A stretch of DNA of 64,000 nt. Origin: Athripsodes cinereus (lineage: Eukaryota; Arthropoda; Insecta; Trichoptera; Leptoceridae). Location: positions 6,758,001 to 6,822,000 of the forward strand of contig OX388314.1 of assembly GCA_947579605.1 (NCBI GenBank), given 5' to 3'. This document shows positions 55,100-64,000 of the stretch, one piece after another (position 1 is the first letter of the stretch; each line of letters starts with the position of its first letter). The position numbers and the translations under genes are program-made. The notes beneath the pieces were generated by a model. The model was not told where the DNA came from. It saw nothing but the letters and a program-made list of their open reading frames with translations, and searched no databases.

Positions 55100-55223
55100 T
55101 AATGGCCGGTTTCAATAACCTATCTATCCGTGACTGTCGATTGAAATGTATGATTTAAAATATAGAACACAATAGATTTCAATCGACAGTAGCGGATAGA
55201 TAGATTATTGAAACCGGCCATAA
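55100..55223. mobile_element. PIF/Harbinger-like MITE, near-perfect palindrome
   Basis: The element is 55103-55220 (118 bp). Its ends TGGCCGGTTTCAATAA... and ...TTATTGAAACCGGCCA pair, and the pairing extends about 45 bp on each side (GATAGATAG, GACTGTCGATTGAAAT versus ATTTCAATCGACAGT) leaving a loop of roughly 25 bp. TAA lies on both sides (55100-55102, 55221-55223), which fits the TWA target duplication of PIF/Harbinger elements. No open frame. Confidence 0.82.
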
Positions 55224-55358
55224 ATAAATAGTGTAAGTTAAACTTCAATGATTCTTTCTACTGTGGATAATATTCAAATAGAATATTACGAGTACATCTA
55301 TGAACAGTATGAAATATTTATTGTGGTGTTTATGGCATCATTTTTATCATTTCCTGTG

Positions 55359-55372
55359 TAGTGATGATTGCC
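55359..55372 (+). repeat. Target-site duplication, 3' side of the intact LINE
   Basis: TAGTGATGATTGCC, identical to 61294-61307. It fixes the 3' end of the minus-strand LINE at 55373. Confidence 0.95.
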
Positions 55373-55969
55373 TCTCTTCTTCTTCTTTCTTGCTTTAAGG
55401 CAAAGCACCCGACTTCGAGTGATTTATGCCTATAAATCTTAAGCTATTTCAACCGTCTCCAAGCATCAATATGTGGGTACATAATCATAAAACTGAAAGA
55501 AAAAATAACAATCAAACAAACCATGTAGACATCAAGAAATACACACAACATGAAACACACAACAAAACACAAAATCAATAAGCGCACGTTTCGCAGAAAA
55601 TTAAATCAAAAGATTCGTATTAAATTTTACAACAGTTACCGAGCGTACACCCAGAGAGAAGGAAAGCGGAGTGTCCCCCCTCTCGCCAGAGTGAGACCAA
55701 GTGTTCGCGACATTACGTCAGACAAGGACAGAAAGATATACACTCACTGCCCCTTTTAAATGTTAACAGCTGTGTTGAGCGTAAACAACATGCAGGGCCG
55801 CCACCAGTAAACAATTTAATTATTAACTTCAAATATTATTTTTTTTACATTTTTACATATTTATCTTTTTTTTTTATAGTTTGACTTCAAGAAATATAAC
55901 CAGTAAAAAAATGAACAAATCCATCAACAACAAATTTATCAAAATTATGAATAGTCAATATCGCCCTCA
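55373..55969 (-). other. 3' UTR of the intact LINE
   Basis: 597 bp from the ORF2 stop to the tail. It has an internal A-rich stretch (minus strand, 55880-55845) and ends AAAGCAAGAAAGAAGAAGAA..., a degenerate (GAA)n tail directly abutting the target duplication. The plus-strand frame at 55550-55759 inside it is chance. Confidence 0.85.
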
Positions 55970-58900
55970 TCATACTCTTTTGTCATACTTTTTCAAATGA
56001 TTCACTATAATAATATTAATTCTAAAATCATTAAGAGCTAAAAGAGACTGGACATTAATGGGGAAAGTGATGCAAAACTCTTTAATGTTTTCAATGAAAT
56101 CGTGGTTTGGTAACAAAGGACAATTAAAGAATATGTGGTCTATTGTCTCTTCCTCATTCCCACATTCACAAGTGGAGTCGATGATCACTCCAATTCTGGC
56201 CAGGTGGAAGCCCAGGACGACATGACCCAACCTAAGACGAGCCAGAAGTGAAACATTGAGCTTCGGAATTTTATAGTTCTGGAACCAAGGCCGAGAAGGG
56301 ATATCACTTTGTATTGCCTTGTAGTGTTTTCCGGTTAACGAGTTTTTAAAAATATCATCCCAATCATTACGAATATTCTGTTCCACGACATTGCAGCAAT
56401 CTGCAATAGGCAAAACGAACGAATGTGGCCATAATCCGCATTTACACGCTTCCTTGGCAAGAAGATCAGCTTTTTCGTTTCCACTGATCCCGACATGGGA
56501 CGGAATCCAAACGATTGTAATAATGATATCTCTTTTTGATGCTAAGCACAAGAAGTTCTTAATGTCCCCTATAATATGGTTGCTCATAGAAGATTTTGAA
56601 TTGGAATTTAAACATTTTATGAGACTTAAGGAATCCGTAAATATTACCGTACGGGGCAAAGATAATTGCATGACTTCCATCAGAGCCTCCTTCAAAGCCA
56701 CGCATTCAGCTGTGAAAACAGATGCCATCTGAGAGAGCTGAAACATATGATTTATGTCTAGGGACGGAATGCAGAAAGCTGCACCACACTCTCCACCTGA
56801 AGCCTTTGATCCATCCGTATAAACTCGAACAAATGAATCCCATCTTTCTTCTACTTTTTGATTGAACAGAGCATTGACAGTATGTGGAGACATTGAAGAA
56901 AATGATTTATTGATACCGATCGATTCCACAATATCTGGAGAAAAAATAGTTGATTCAAATGGAATTGAGAATACTGGGAGCAAAGAGGAAATTGAAGCAG
57001 AAAATTCATTGGAGATAGTTTCAAATGTTGAGCATAGCAACGGAGGTACTTTTGTGCGCCAATAAGGGTCATTTTGACAGCTTTGCTGGAGAGTTTTTAG
57101 CTTGGCCATGATAAGATGATCACATAAACCTCTTTTGAGAAGAAAATTGAATGCAAGGGACTTTCTGCGCAATGGAAGTGGTTTTTCCACGCATTCTGCC
57201 TGTAAAGCGATCAAGGGCGAAGATTTCATAGCTCCCAATATGAGTCTCAGGCATTTGGACTGAATTCTCTCCAATTTTATTGAGAGATATGTTGGAAGTG
57301 GATCCATAATAAAACTGCCATAATCCAAATGACTACGCACGAGAGCACAGTACATCATTTTCATAGACGAAGGATGTGCTCCCCACCATACTCTAGAAAC
57401 AGCTCTCATAATGTTAATATTTTTCTCGCATTTTAATATCGTTTTTTCAATGTGCATGTTCCAATGAAGCTTACGATGGATAGTCATACCAAGAAATTTT
57501 ACTGAATCACTAATAGGAATCATTGTGCTATCACATTGGACGGAAATGTCTGGGATTTTATGTTTATTAGTAAAAATTACTACTTGGCTTTTGGAAGGAG
57601 ACAATGACAATCCGGCGTCCGCAAACCAAGGATGAATAAGGCTCAAAGCATTTTCCACTTTACCAACTGCTCGCTTCATCAGCTTATCACTACAATAAAT
57701 AACAAAGTCGTCCGCGTATTGCAACACACTGCCTTCAGAAGGAACACAGAACTGAAGATCCTGGGTATAAACATTAAACAAGATAGGACTGAGAGATGAT
57801 CCTTGAGGTAAGCCTCTGCTTACCGTTCTTTCTACTACTTCTCTGGGAGTGTCAATGAGGAGCTTACGATTACACATAATATTAAAAATCAAACGACATA
57901 TGATATCTGGCACTCCCAGAGCCGTCAACTTAGTGAAAAGCATAGGAAGTAAAACATTGTCGTAAGCACTTGAAACATCCATAAAACAAGCCACCATAAC
58001 TTCACGTTTAGCTTTAGACACCTGAGCATCTGTAATTAGGATACTCAGGTTGTCCAAGCATGATTTATCTTTTCGAAAGCCAAGTTGCCAGTGAGGGAGT
58101 AAGTTGTTTGTCTCCAAAAACCATTCCAGTCTCCCTTTAATCATTTTTTCTAGTATTTTAAGAAAACAGCAAGATAGTGCAATCGGTCTATAAGATTGTC
58201 CTAAGGATGGATCTTTACCTGGTTTAAGAATTGGTATGACTATTTGTTGTTTCCATGATTCAGGAACGTGGCTGGTTTCCAAAATATGATTGAACAATTT
58301 CAAAAGTTTCAAGAGAAATGGTTCTGGGAAATGTCTAAAAAAAGAGTAAGGGATATTATCCGGGCCAGGAGATGAATCACCAGTAGATTGAATTGCGTGA
58401 GTCAGCTCATTTAGAGTGAATTGGGAGGAAAGACGACATCTTTCTTCTTTGAGAGGTGAGCTCTCTTTCACCATTTCTGATTTGTTAAATACATACGCCG
58501 GAGCAAGTTTCTCCACGAAATCTTCCACCCAATCCAAGCACTGAAATATATTAGGTTTTGGTGAAAGAGATCCTCTGAATTTGTGTATTGAGGACCACAC
58601 CTCAGAACTAGGGGTATCTGGTGAGATGGAAGAACAAAAATCATACCAGCCCTGCCGTTTCTTTTTTCTAAGCAATTTTTTGGTTTGGGCTTGGATGTTA
58701 CGGAACGACAAGTAATTTTCCAGAGATACATGCCTCTTGTACTTTTTTAACGATGCGGATCTCTGCTTCACCATATTTGTGCACTCCGCATCCCACCAAG
58801 GAGGGGATGACTTTTTCCTTTTATTGAAACTTTGTTTGGGAATTGAAGCATCAGCTGCATTAATTATGTCTAAAGCCAAGTCATTTGCAAAGGAATCTAA

Positions 58901-59704
58901 GTTGATAGAACTATCGTCAATCAGACATTTGGAGAGGGTGCAATTATTTAATTGATCTTCAAAGAGAGCCCAATCTGCCTGATTAGTTTTAAATCCCATT
59001 CTCAGTTGTGGTTTATGGGGTTGAGTTCTAGTATTATTAATAAATAAGTGAATCGGGTAGTGATCACTTGAATGTGAATCGTTCAAGATCTCCCAAGATA
59101 ATGAAGCGGACAGGTCGGCGGAACAAATAGATAAGTCAACCGCACTTGGATTTTGATTAGGCAAAGGGACTCTGGTTGGTTGACCATCGTTCAGAATAAC
59201 TAAATTCTGATCATCCACAAATTCCAAAATCGCTCTCCCTGCCGGGTCAGTGGAATTGCAACCCCATAATGGGGAATGGGCATTGAAATCACCCAATAAA
59301 ATATATGAAGATGGAAGGGTGGAAACAAAACTTCTCCAATATATAGAATTAAGAACGATTCTTGGAGGAAAATATACTGAAATAATTACTATATTGAGAA
59401 TCTTAGCTGCTACAATTTGGAAATCAGGGTTAGGAAGAGTTTGAATAGCAGAGAAATGAATGTTGTTTTTAATTAGAAGTGCGGCTCCACCTCCGACTCT
59501 ACCATCGGAGCGGTCGGCCCTTAGGCAAACATAGCCAGGAAATGACACAAATGAATCTGCGGAAAACCAAGTTTCCGAGATAGCCGCTACGTCTGCCTGA
59601 TATTTTTTTAGGAGGAAGATGACATCATCTCTATTTCTTACAGCACTGCGACTATTCCACTGAAGTAAAGACAGATTATTAATTTTCTGGATTGTCGGAG
59701 CCAT
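55970..59704 (-). CDS. LINE ORF2: endonuclease, reverse transcriptase, RNase H
   Basis: A 1244-residue polyprotein that would nick target DNA and copy the element RNA by target-primed reverse transcription. The N-terminal AP-type endonuclease spans about residues 10-220: LLQWNSRS, the catalytic Glu in ISETWFS (about 44), LLGDFNAHSPLWGC (about 136-149) and the terminal SDH in SHSSDHYPIH (about 211-215). The reverse transcriptase follows at about 490-750: SYRPIALSCC, FMDVSSAYDNV with the first Asp, GLPQGSSLSPILFN, and YADD at 663-666. RNase H lies at about 960-1085: YTDGSKASGG, TAECVALKEAL, FTDSLSLIKCL, WIPSHVGISGNEKADLLAKEA region, giving the D-E-D-D set. The C-terminus has a zinc-knuckle-like CECG...DHIFFNC (1179-1195). 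All catalytic motifs appear intact and no frame damage is seen. The start ATG is chosen because it precedes the endonuclease by a normal distance; it lies 26 bp inside ORF1, suggesting coupled translation (reinitiation). Length is at the upper end of the usual 1000-1250 range. Confidence 0.96.
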   Translation of the reverse strand: MAPTIQKINNLSLLQWNSRSAVRNRDDVIFLLKKYQADVAAISETWFSADSFVSFPGYVCLRADRSDGRVGGGAALLIKNNIHFSAIQTLPNPDFQIVAAKILNIVIISVYFPPRIVLNSIYWRSFVSTLPSSYILLGDFNAHSPLWGCNSTDPAGRAILEFVDDQNLVILNDGQPTRVPLPNQNPSAVDLSICSADLSASLSWEILNDSHSSDHYPIHLFINNTRTQPHKPQLRMGFKTNQADWALFEDQLNNCTLSKCLIDDSSINLDSFANDLALDIINAADASIPKQSFNKRKKSSPPWWDAECTNMVKQRSASLKKYKRHVSLENYLSFRNIQAQTKKLLRKKKRQGWYDFCSSISPDTPSSEVWSSIHKFRGSLSPKPNIFQCLDWVEDFVEKLAPAYVFNKSEMVKESSPLKEERCRLSSQFTLNELTHAIQSTGDSSPGPDNIPYSFFRHFPEPFLLKLLKLFNHILETSHVPESWKQQIVIPILKPGKDPSLGQSYRPIALSCCFLKILEKMIKGRLEWFLETNNLLPHWQLGFRKDKSCLDNLSILITDAQVSKAKREVMVACFMDVSSAYDNVLLPMLFTKLTALGVPDIICRLIFNIMCNRKLLIDTPREVVERTVSRGLPQGSSLSPILFNVYTQDLQFCVPSEGSVLQYADDFVIYCSDKLMKRAVGKVENALSLIHPWFADAGLSLSPSKSQVVIFTNKHKIPDISVQCDSTMIPISDSVKFLGMTIHRKLHWNMHIEKTILKCEKNINIMRAVSRVWWGAHPSSMKMMYCALVRSHLDYGSFIMDPLPTYLSIKLERIQSKCLRLILGAMKSSPLIALQAECVEKPLPLRRKSLAFNFLLKRGLCDHLIMAKLKTLQQSCQNDPYWRTKVPPLLCSTFETISNEFSASISSLLPVFSIPFESTIFSPDIVESIGINKSFSSMSPHTVNALFNQKVEERWDSFVRVYTDGSKASGGECGAAFCIPSLDINHMFQLSQMASVFTAECVALKEALMEVMQLSLPRTVIFTDSLSLIKCLNSNSKSSMSNHIIGDIKNFLCLASKRDIIITIVWIPSHVGISGNEKADLLAKEACKCGLWPHSFVLPIADCCNVVEQNIRNDWDDIFKNSLTGKHYKAIQSDIPSRPWFQNYKIPKLNVSLLARLRLGHVVLGFHLARIGVIIDSTCECGNEEETIDHIFFNCPLLPNHDFIENIKEFCITFPINVQSLLALNDFRINIIIVNHLKKYDKRV

Positions 59705-61067
59705 TGTAAGATATCAATTTAAGAAGGGAGAGAAAGGAATTCTTAACATGAGCAGCGTTCGCAATATCAGAATTTTGGGATGAGAGTACTTCTAGAACCA
59801 TAGAAATCAAAGATTTCAGAAAATTCCTGTTATCGGAGTGAAAATCGTTACATAGATTTTCAACAATTTTTTCAGTTGGAATATTGTTTTGAAGAGCGCA
59901 TCCATCCGGAGCGGAAGATAACATGGAACCGTTTGGTGAAATCAAAAAGGAATTGTGTTCTGCTTGATTATAAGAGAGAGATGCAGGGTTTGTAGGTGTT
60001 CTAAAAACAAATTTGCCTCGTGAAGGAACCATTTTGGTTATGTTACGGGAGGTAGTTTGTTTGAAATTACCATCCATAGTTTTTTCATGGGTTATGGGAC
60101 CAGAGTTTGATACAGACATTTTAAGAACATTGGCATAAGACAATTTTTGTTGGGGATGAAGCTTAGATGCTTGGAGATAAGACATGTTATTCAGAGCCAT
60201 GGACTGTTTTATTCCCCTTTGTCTTTCGTACTCTGGACATGATAAACTAATTGCATTATGCGGACCTCCGCAGTGAAAACATTTAGGCTCTGATGTGCAG
60301 TCTTGCGCAGAATGATTTTCGCCACATTTAAAACACTTTTCCACAGATCTACACATTGTTTTGGTATGACCAAAACGAAGACACCGGAAACACTGGATAG
60401 TCGGGTAAAAATATGTTTCGACCGGGAAACTATTGTAAAAAATATAAATATGATTTGGGAGGCTCTGGCCTTCAAAAGTCACAACTATTGTGCTCGAAGG
60501 TTTCCAGACCACACTGCCAGTGGATCTGTCTTTGTAGTTTAGTCTTCGTATCTTTAATACCTCCCCCACATCGGGGTTCGAATGCTCAATAGAAGATTTT
60601 ATTTCCTCGTCTGAGATATTCACGGACACGCCACGTATTAAACCCATTCGAGTTATGTTGAAAGTGGGAATAAAAGCCTTATACGTAGAATTGGAATTTA
60701 TGTATACATTTTTTATAAAATCGTTTGCTGCCTTTCCAGTAGTGAATTCCATGGAAAGTCGAAACTTACCCTCGGCCTTGATAGACCCATTAACGATGTG
60801 AGGGATATTTTTTGAAAAGAGAAATCTTCCGAAATCCATTGGGTGGATTTGTTTCCCAGATTCCGTATACTGTACAAAAACGATGAACGGACCACTGGAC
60901 TTCATTGAATAAAAATGTTCTCGGATGGGAGGTTCTGAGGTGTTTTTAGAAGTAGAGGCTCTGGATAGATTTAAATCTTTATCCTCTACTGATTCTGACA
61001 TTTTCCGTTTCTTTACATTAATATCAGGAGGATCTGGTGGTATCGGGGGTACAGGAGGGTTCTCCAT
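59679..61067 (-). CDS. LINE ORF1: Gag-like RNA-binding protein with three CCHC knuckles
   Basis: A 462-residue protein expected to coat the element RNA and form the ribonucleoprotein particle. The N-terminus is proline-rich (ENPPVPPIPPDPPD) and followed by a Lys/Ser-rich segment. Residues about 60-225 have the look of the RRM-like domains found in I/Jockey ORF1 proteins. Three zinc knuckles follow: CFRCLRFGHTKTMC (226-239, C-X2-C-X4-H-X4-C), CFKCGENHSAQDC (245-257) and CFHCGGPHNAISLSC (263-277). This triplet is the standard of I/Jockey ORF1. The rest is Ser/Asn-rich and less constrained. The ATG at 61067 is the first in frame and lies 226 bp from the element's 5' end. No stops or frameshifts. 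Confidence 0.95.
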   Translation of the reverse strand: MENPPVPPIPPDPPDINVKKRKMSESVEDKDLNLSRASTSKNTSEPPIREHFYSMKSSGPFIVFVQYTESGKQIHPMDFGRFLFSKNIPHIVNGSIKAEGKFRLSMEFTTGKAANDFIKNVYINSNSTYKAFIPTFNITRMGLIRGVSVNISDEEIKSSIEHSNPDVGEVLKIRRLNYKDRSTGSVVWKPSSTIVVTFEGQSLPNHIYIFYNSFPVETYFYPTIQCFRCLRFGHTKTMCRSVEKCFKCGENHSAQDCTSEPKCFHCGGPHNAISLSCPEYERQRGIKQSMALNNMSYLQASKLHPQQKLSYANVLKMSVSNSGPITHEKTMDGNFKQTTSRNITKMVPSRGKFVFRTPTNPASLSYNQAEHNSFLISPNGSMLSSAPDGCALQNNIPTEKIVENLCNDFHSDNRNFLKSLISMVLEVLSSQNSDIANAAHVKNSFLSLLKLISYNGSDNPEN

Positions 61068-61260
61068 CCTTAATGCGTACTTCTCTCAAGATGAGAGAGA
61101 GTATGTTAAAAAAAAAATACAAACAAAAAAAAATCTACAAGTAGAAAATAGAAAAAAACTGAAACCGGCCCTGGGCCAGAAGAAATTAAAAATAAAAATG
61201 AAATACAAATAATCTGAACAGTAATACTCAGCTGACTGATATGCGGGTCTCCGGCAAAAA

Positions 61261-61293
61261 CACGTCCTACCGTCACCAGAACACTCGACTGAA
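61261..61293 (-). promoter_or_regulatory. Internal promoter at LINE 5' end
   Basis: The element begins TTCAGTCGAG at 61293, an initiator-like TCAGT at 61292-61288, and carries GGACGTG at 61267-61261, that is +27 to +33 from the first base. I, Jockey and F-type insect LINEs use internal TATA-less promoters with an initiator at +1 and a downstream element near +28 to +33 (RGACGTG-like). Function is inferred from position and motif. Confidence 0.7.
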
Positions 61294-61307
61294 TAGTGAT
61301 GATTGCC
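61294..61307 (+). repeat. Target-site duplication, 5' side of the intact LINE
   Basis: TAGTGATGATTGCC, identical to 55359-55372. Confidence 0.95.
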
Positions 61308-62261
61308 AAATAAAATAATAATAATCTGTAGTCATTATTAAATATATATTTATTTTGTACACTTCGCTACAGTGCCATTTTATATTACGGCATGCAGATG
61401 ATTTGTGGACATTTTGTTCACGAAATTCCCTTAATGATGATTTATGTGAAATCGTATATTTTGAATTCGCGCATTGGTTTTCATACATTTTGATTTGTGT
61501 TATTTTAATTCGATTCATAAATACAGAGCGTCAATTTTTGAGTATATTTGTTGAAACACATGAAATTTAAAATGAGTGTTTTAATTCTAAGTCTAAATTC
61601 GTACTCTGAATTGAAAAATCTTGAGTTCGAATCCCATTGTTGATTTTCTGCATCCTCACGTGCAGCGGGGAATTGCATTTACTTTAAGAAAATTTTGAGT
61701 ATAGAGATACATTTATATTTAGTTATGTTTATTGATTTTCTTAACTCTTACCCAATCCGAGGCAGTCGTTGAAAATTTAATCCACACGGTCAAACCACAT
61801 GTTTCAAGAATATCATCTATTTCTTAAGCTTTCTTATTGAATTTAATAAGCATTTCTTCATTATTCATTCGCTTAACGACGTGTTCAGGCTTATAAAACT
61901 TTATGTTTACACTCATTCTATTTAGAAAAGCTCATCTTCTACTTGATCATTTTCCTAATATGTTTAATTCCTACATTGCTTTTAAAATTGTGTTTTTTTT
62001 TTGTTTTTTTTTGGTTACTGTACAAAGTGAACGATATGTTGTGAGTCTGGAATGTTAAACTTAACTGCCTTGTCCATTGCATTCATTGCACAAATAATTG
62101 CAGGAATAAATTAGTGTGTGCGATTTATTGTTGTGCAAATAACTCAGCTGTGCCACAATTTACGTGGCGCTGTGAAGTATTATAAGCGCAAGAGTAGGTA
62201 CCTATCTATAATTACAAGAAAGCCTCGATTTTCGTAGATAATTCGTCAACAAATACTAATA
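61308..62261. other. No gene recognised; possible SINE trace
   Basis: GAGTTCGAATCCC at about 61623-61635 resembles a polymerase III B-box, but no A-box or second copy was found. The rest is AT-rich. Confidence 0.4.
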
Positions 62262-62520
62262 CTGCAAATCTCACAAGTGGGGTAGATACACTGCATTTAA
62301 TAAACTTGCAGACTGTCATTTCTGTACCAATAAAAATAATACATCCAAGAAGTGTTGTGTGTCTCATCGCTGAATTGTTGATGTTAATTGTTCTACACCA
62401 TGAGGTTTAGCGAACACGTGCCTTTCACGGGACGCAAGAAAACTTACAGAAATGATGGGAACCTATTCTTTACCGGGGACTTCATTCATCAACACCGTAA
62501 TTCAAAATTACGAGAATATT
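62262..62520 (-). mobile_element. Repeat A, near complete, reverse
   Basis: TCTCACAAGTGGGGTAGATAC, AGACTGTCATTTCTGTACCA, CATCGCTGAATTGTTGATGT, GTGCCTTTCACGGGACGCAA, GAAATGATGGGAACCTATTC, CCGGGGACTTCATTC. Confidence 0.8.
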
Positions 62521-63364
62521 CTTGAAAATCTATCCCTTACACAAGTATAACTCTTTTAATGGGATAGTTAACAATAGATTTTTAAGTGTATTTTAGTAAA
62601 TTTGTAATAAAATGTATTTTTGTTATATTTTTCAACTAAATAAAAAAAAAGAAAAATTCTTTTCAATATCAATTTTTTTAATAATTTCCACCCAATTGGG
62701 GTCGTACTTTGCAATAAATTAGAAAAATACAGCAGCAATAAATATAGTAGTATTTTTTTAAATTATAATAGTAAAAAAATAAAACTTTTATACGAATTCA
62801 ATCACTTTTTCTTCTAAATTGTTTCCAACATTTCAATCGCATTTTTTAAACCCTTGTCAGTTGAGTGATTTTGCCATTATTTTGTTTATAAAATTGTTCC
62901 AATATTATCTTTTGCTGTCTCAAATTAACTAAAAGAACGATAACCGAATAAAAGTGAATGAATAAATGAAAACCAATAAGTCATCGAAAACCTAGGTATT
63001 GTTGTATATTATATTTTAGTTAACTAAGGTTCTCACAGTCTTAGAGCAATGTGTAATATTATATAGTTGCATCAGCTTCATTTGAGAGGATGACCTTTTA
63101 CATCGGCACCATGAAAGGTTGTTGCTATGAATTCATCTCTATGACATGAATGCCGCTTCTATTGCTGAACTAGTATTTCAATACTTCCAGTATTTAGACA
63201 CGAATAGATTTTATATGTTATATATTATGTTAGTCTGTATAAAATTGAGAACATTGAATTAAATATTTAATTAGATTACTAGATGTAATATTTTCTGCTC
63301 CCTAATATCAGCACTATGATGCTATTTGGAGACAAATATTTTAATATTATAGTGAAGTGAATGT
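62521..63364. other. No gene recognised
   Basis: AT-rich, nothing identified. Confidence 0.5.
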
Positions 63365-63440
63365 TTTTATTTATTTATTCATTCTCTACCGTACATTGAT
63401 CACAATACATACAATTTTATAGTAATCTGTATAAAATAAA
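63365..63440 (-). mobile_element. Repeat D, 3' tail only
   Basis: TTTATTTATTTATTCATTCT, CTACCGTACATTGATCACAA, AAAATATCTGGTGCC correspond to the terminal part of repeat D (compare 47165-47250). Confidence 0.55.
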
Positions 63441-64000
63441 ATATCTGGTGCCTCTCTTTCATTCGAACATCACGAAATTTCGTAACTAACATAATACAAT
63501 TAAAATCGATGGGATACATCATTTTCGAAAATTAATTAATATTAAATGTATGATATTTTTAGGATGCTTGTTTTTTTACTATAATCTCTAGAGAAGGAAA
63601 GGGAAAAGACTCCACGACTAGACAAATATATATAGCTCAAAAAATCTTCTTATCAAATGAACCACATGTTGGTATAAAATAAGATTCACCTATCGTTCTC
63701 ATTGCATTATTGTTGTGTGTTCACGTTTTTGACAGGCACAAATTATATTTCTTTCTGCGTGTGATGAAGCCATGCCTGCTCGTAATAAAGCCTAATACAT
63801 ACATAAATATTTTAGTAGGTAGGTACGTACAGATGTTTGTTTGTAAATCTCCTTTTTACATTTAACAGGTCTGTACAAACATGCACTCATTGAGCGTGTT
63901 TTGGAATATAAAATTATATGTTCGTATTTAGGTATTTTTTCATGAAAGTGTTACCTGTGTGAAGGAATTCTTTTTTAAAATGTGACATAACATAAATGTA
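63441..64000. other. No gene recognised
   Basis: AT-rich, nothing identified. A CAG|GTAAC motif on the minus strand near 63955 has only a moderate pyrimidine tract. Confidence 0.45.

Larger units (their letters stand above)
55373..61293 (-). mobile_element. Full-length I/Jockey-type non-LTR retrotransposon
   Basis: 5921 bp on the minus strand between perfect 14-bp duplications (55359-55372, 61294-61307). Order 5' to 3': 226-bp 5' UTR with promoter-like motifs (61293-61068), ORF1 (61067-59679), ORF2 (59704-55970) overlapping ORF1 by 26 bp in another frame, and a 597-bp 3' UTR (55969-55373) ending in a GAA-rich tail. The base composition is clearly less AT-rich than the surroundings. Both frames are intact, so the copy looks young and potentially autonomous. 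RNase H at the end of ORF2 points to the I clade or a relative rather than classic Jockey; clade placement needs a tree. Confidence 0.95.

Noticed and set aside
56391..59444. Plus-strand open frames within ORF2
   Set aside because: They are antisense shadows of the retrotransposon coding region.

Overview
The window is AT-rich eukaryotic DNA, most likely from an insect and probably a moth or butterfly. The lineage call rests on repeat style: dispersed LINE 3' ends carrying the 'GGCGAGTTTATCGC ... GCGAT.TCTTCCAAC' signature I know from lepidopteran genomes, tRNA-derived SINEs with a 'TTAGTTTGGGACTAG' tail, and a 'GGGAACCGTG' hairpin. It is inference; no host gene anchors it. I find no convincing multi-exon host gene. 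The DNA reads as intergenic sequence or one very long intron filled with layers of transposable elements. Two plus-strand splice-site clusters (2013-2092 and 29909-29986) would fit a long intron with recursive splice sites, or short exons of a + strand gene. Layout: 1-13 kb holds LINE 3' fragments, a hAT-type MITE with an 8-bp target duplication (2876-3325) inside an older inverted repeat, a LINE fragment inside a SINE-like repeat (4.9-5.5 kb), a small palindromic element (9.36-9.49 kb) and a TTAA-flanked element with long terminal inverted repeats (9514-10370) that was itself hit by the SINE-like repeat. At 14-15.2 kb lies a piggyBac-type transposase relic with a stop, a frameshift and no third catalytic Asp. 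At 18.3-18.9 kb a palindromic minisatellite is split by two tRNA-derived SINEs. At 20.9-21.9 kb a SINE is split by a 5'-inverted ('twin-primed') LINE with an 11-bp target duplication. From 22 to 54 kb there are many 5'-truncated LINE 3' ends of several families, often with clear 11-13 bp target duplications, a second twin-primed LINE (39985-40501), a second hAT MITE in opposite orientation (42176-42536), and a 17-bp satellite with higher-order structure (51604-51773). At 55373-61293, on the minus strand, lies the one intact autonomous element: a 5.9-kb I/Jockey-type non-LTR retrotransposon with promoter-like 5' end, ORF1 (three zinc knuckles), ORF2 (endonuclease, reverse transcriptase, RNase H), a 0.6-kb 3' UTR ending in a GAA-rich tail, and a perfect 14-bp target-site duplication. 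How the parts interact: full LINEs supply the retrotransposition machinery; the most abundant short repeat (family A) shares its 3' end with LINE family 3, as expected of a SINE that borrows that LINE's enzyme; DNA-transposon relatives (hAT, piggyBac/TTAA, PIF-Harbinger-like) survive only as non-autonomous or broken copies. LINE family numbers used below (families 2-9) and repeat letters (A, D, E) are labels for this report only.
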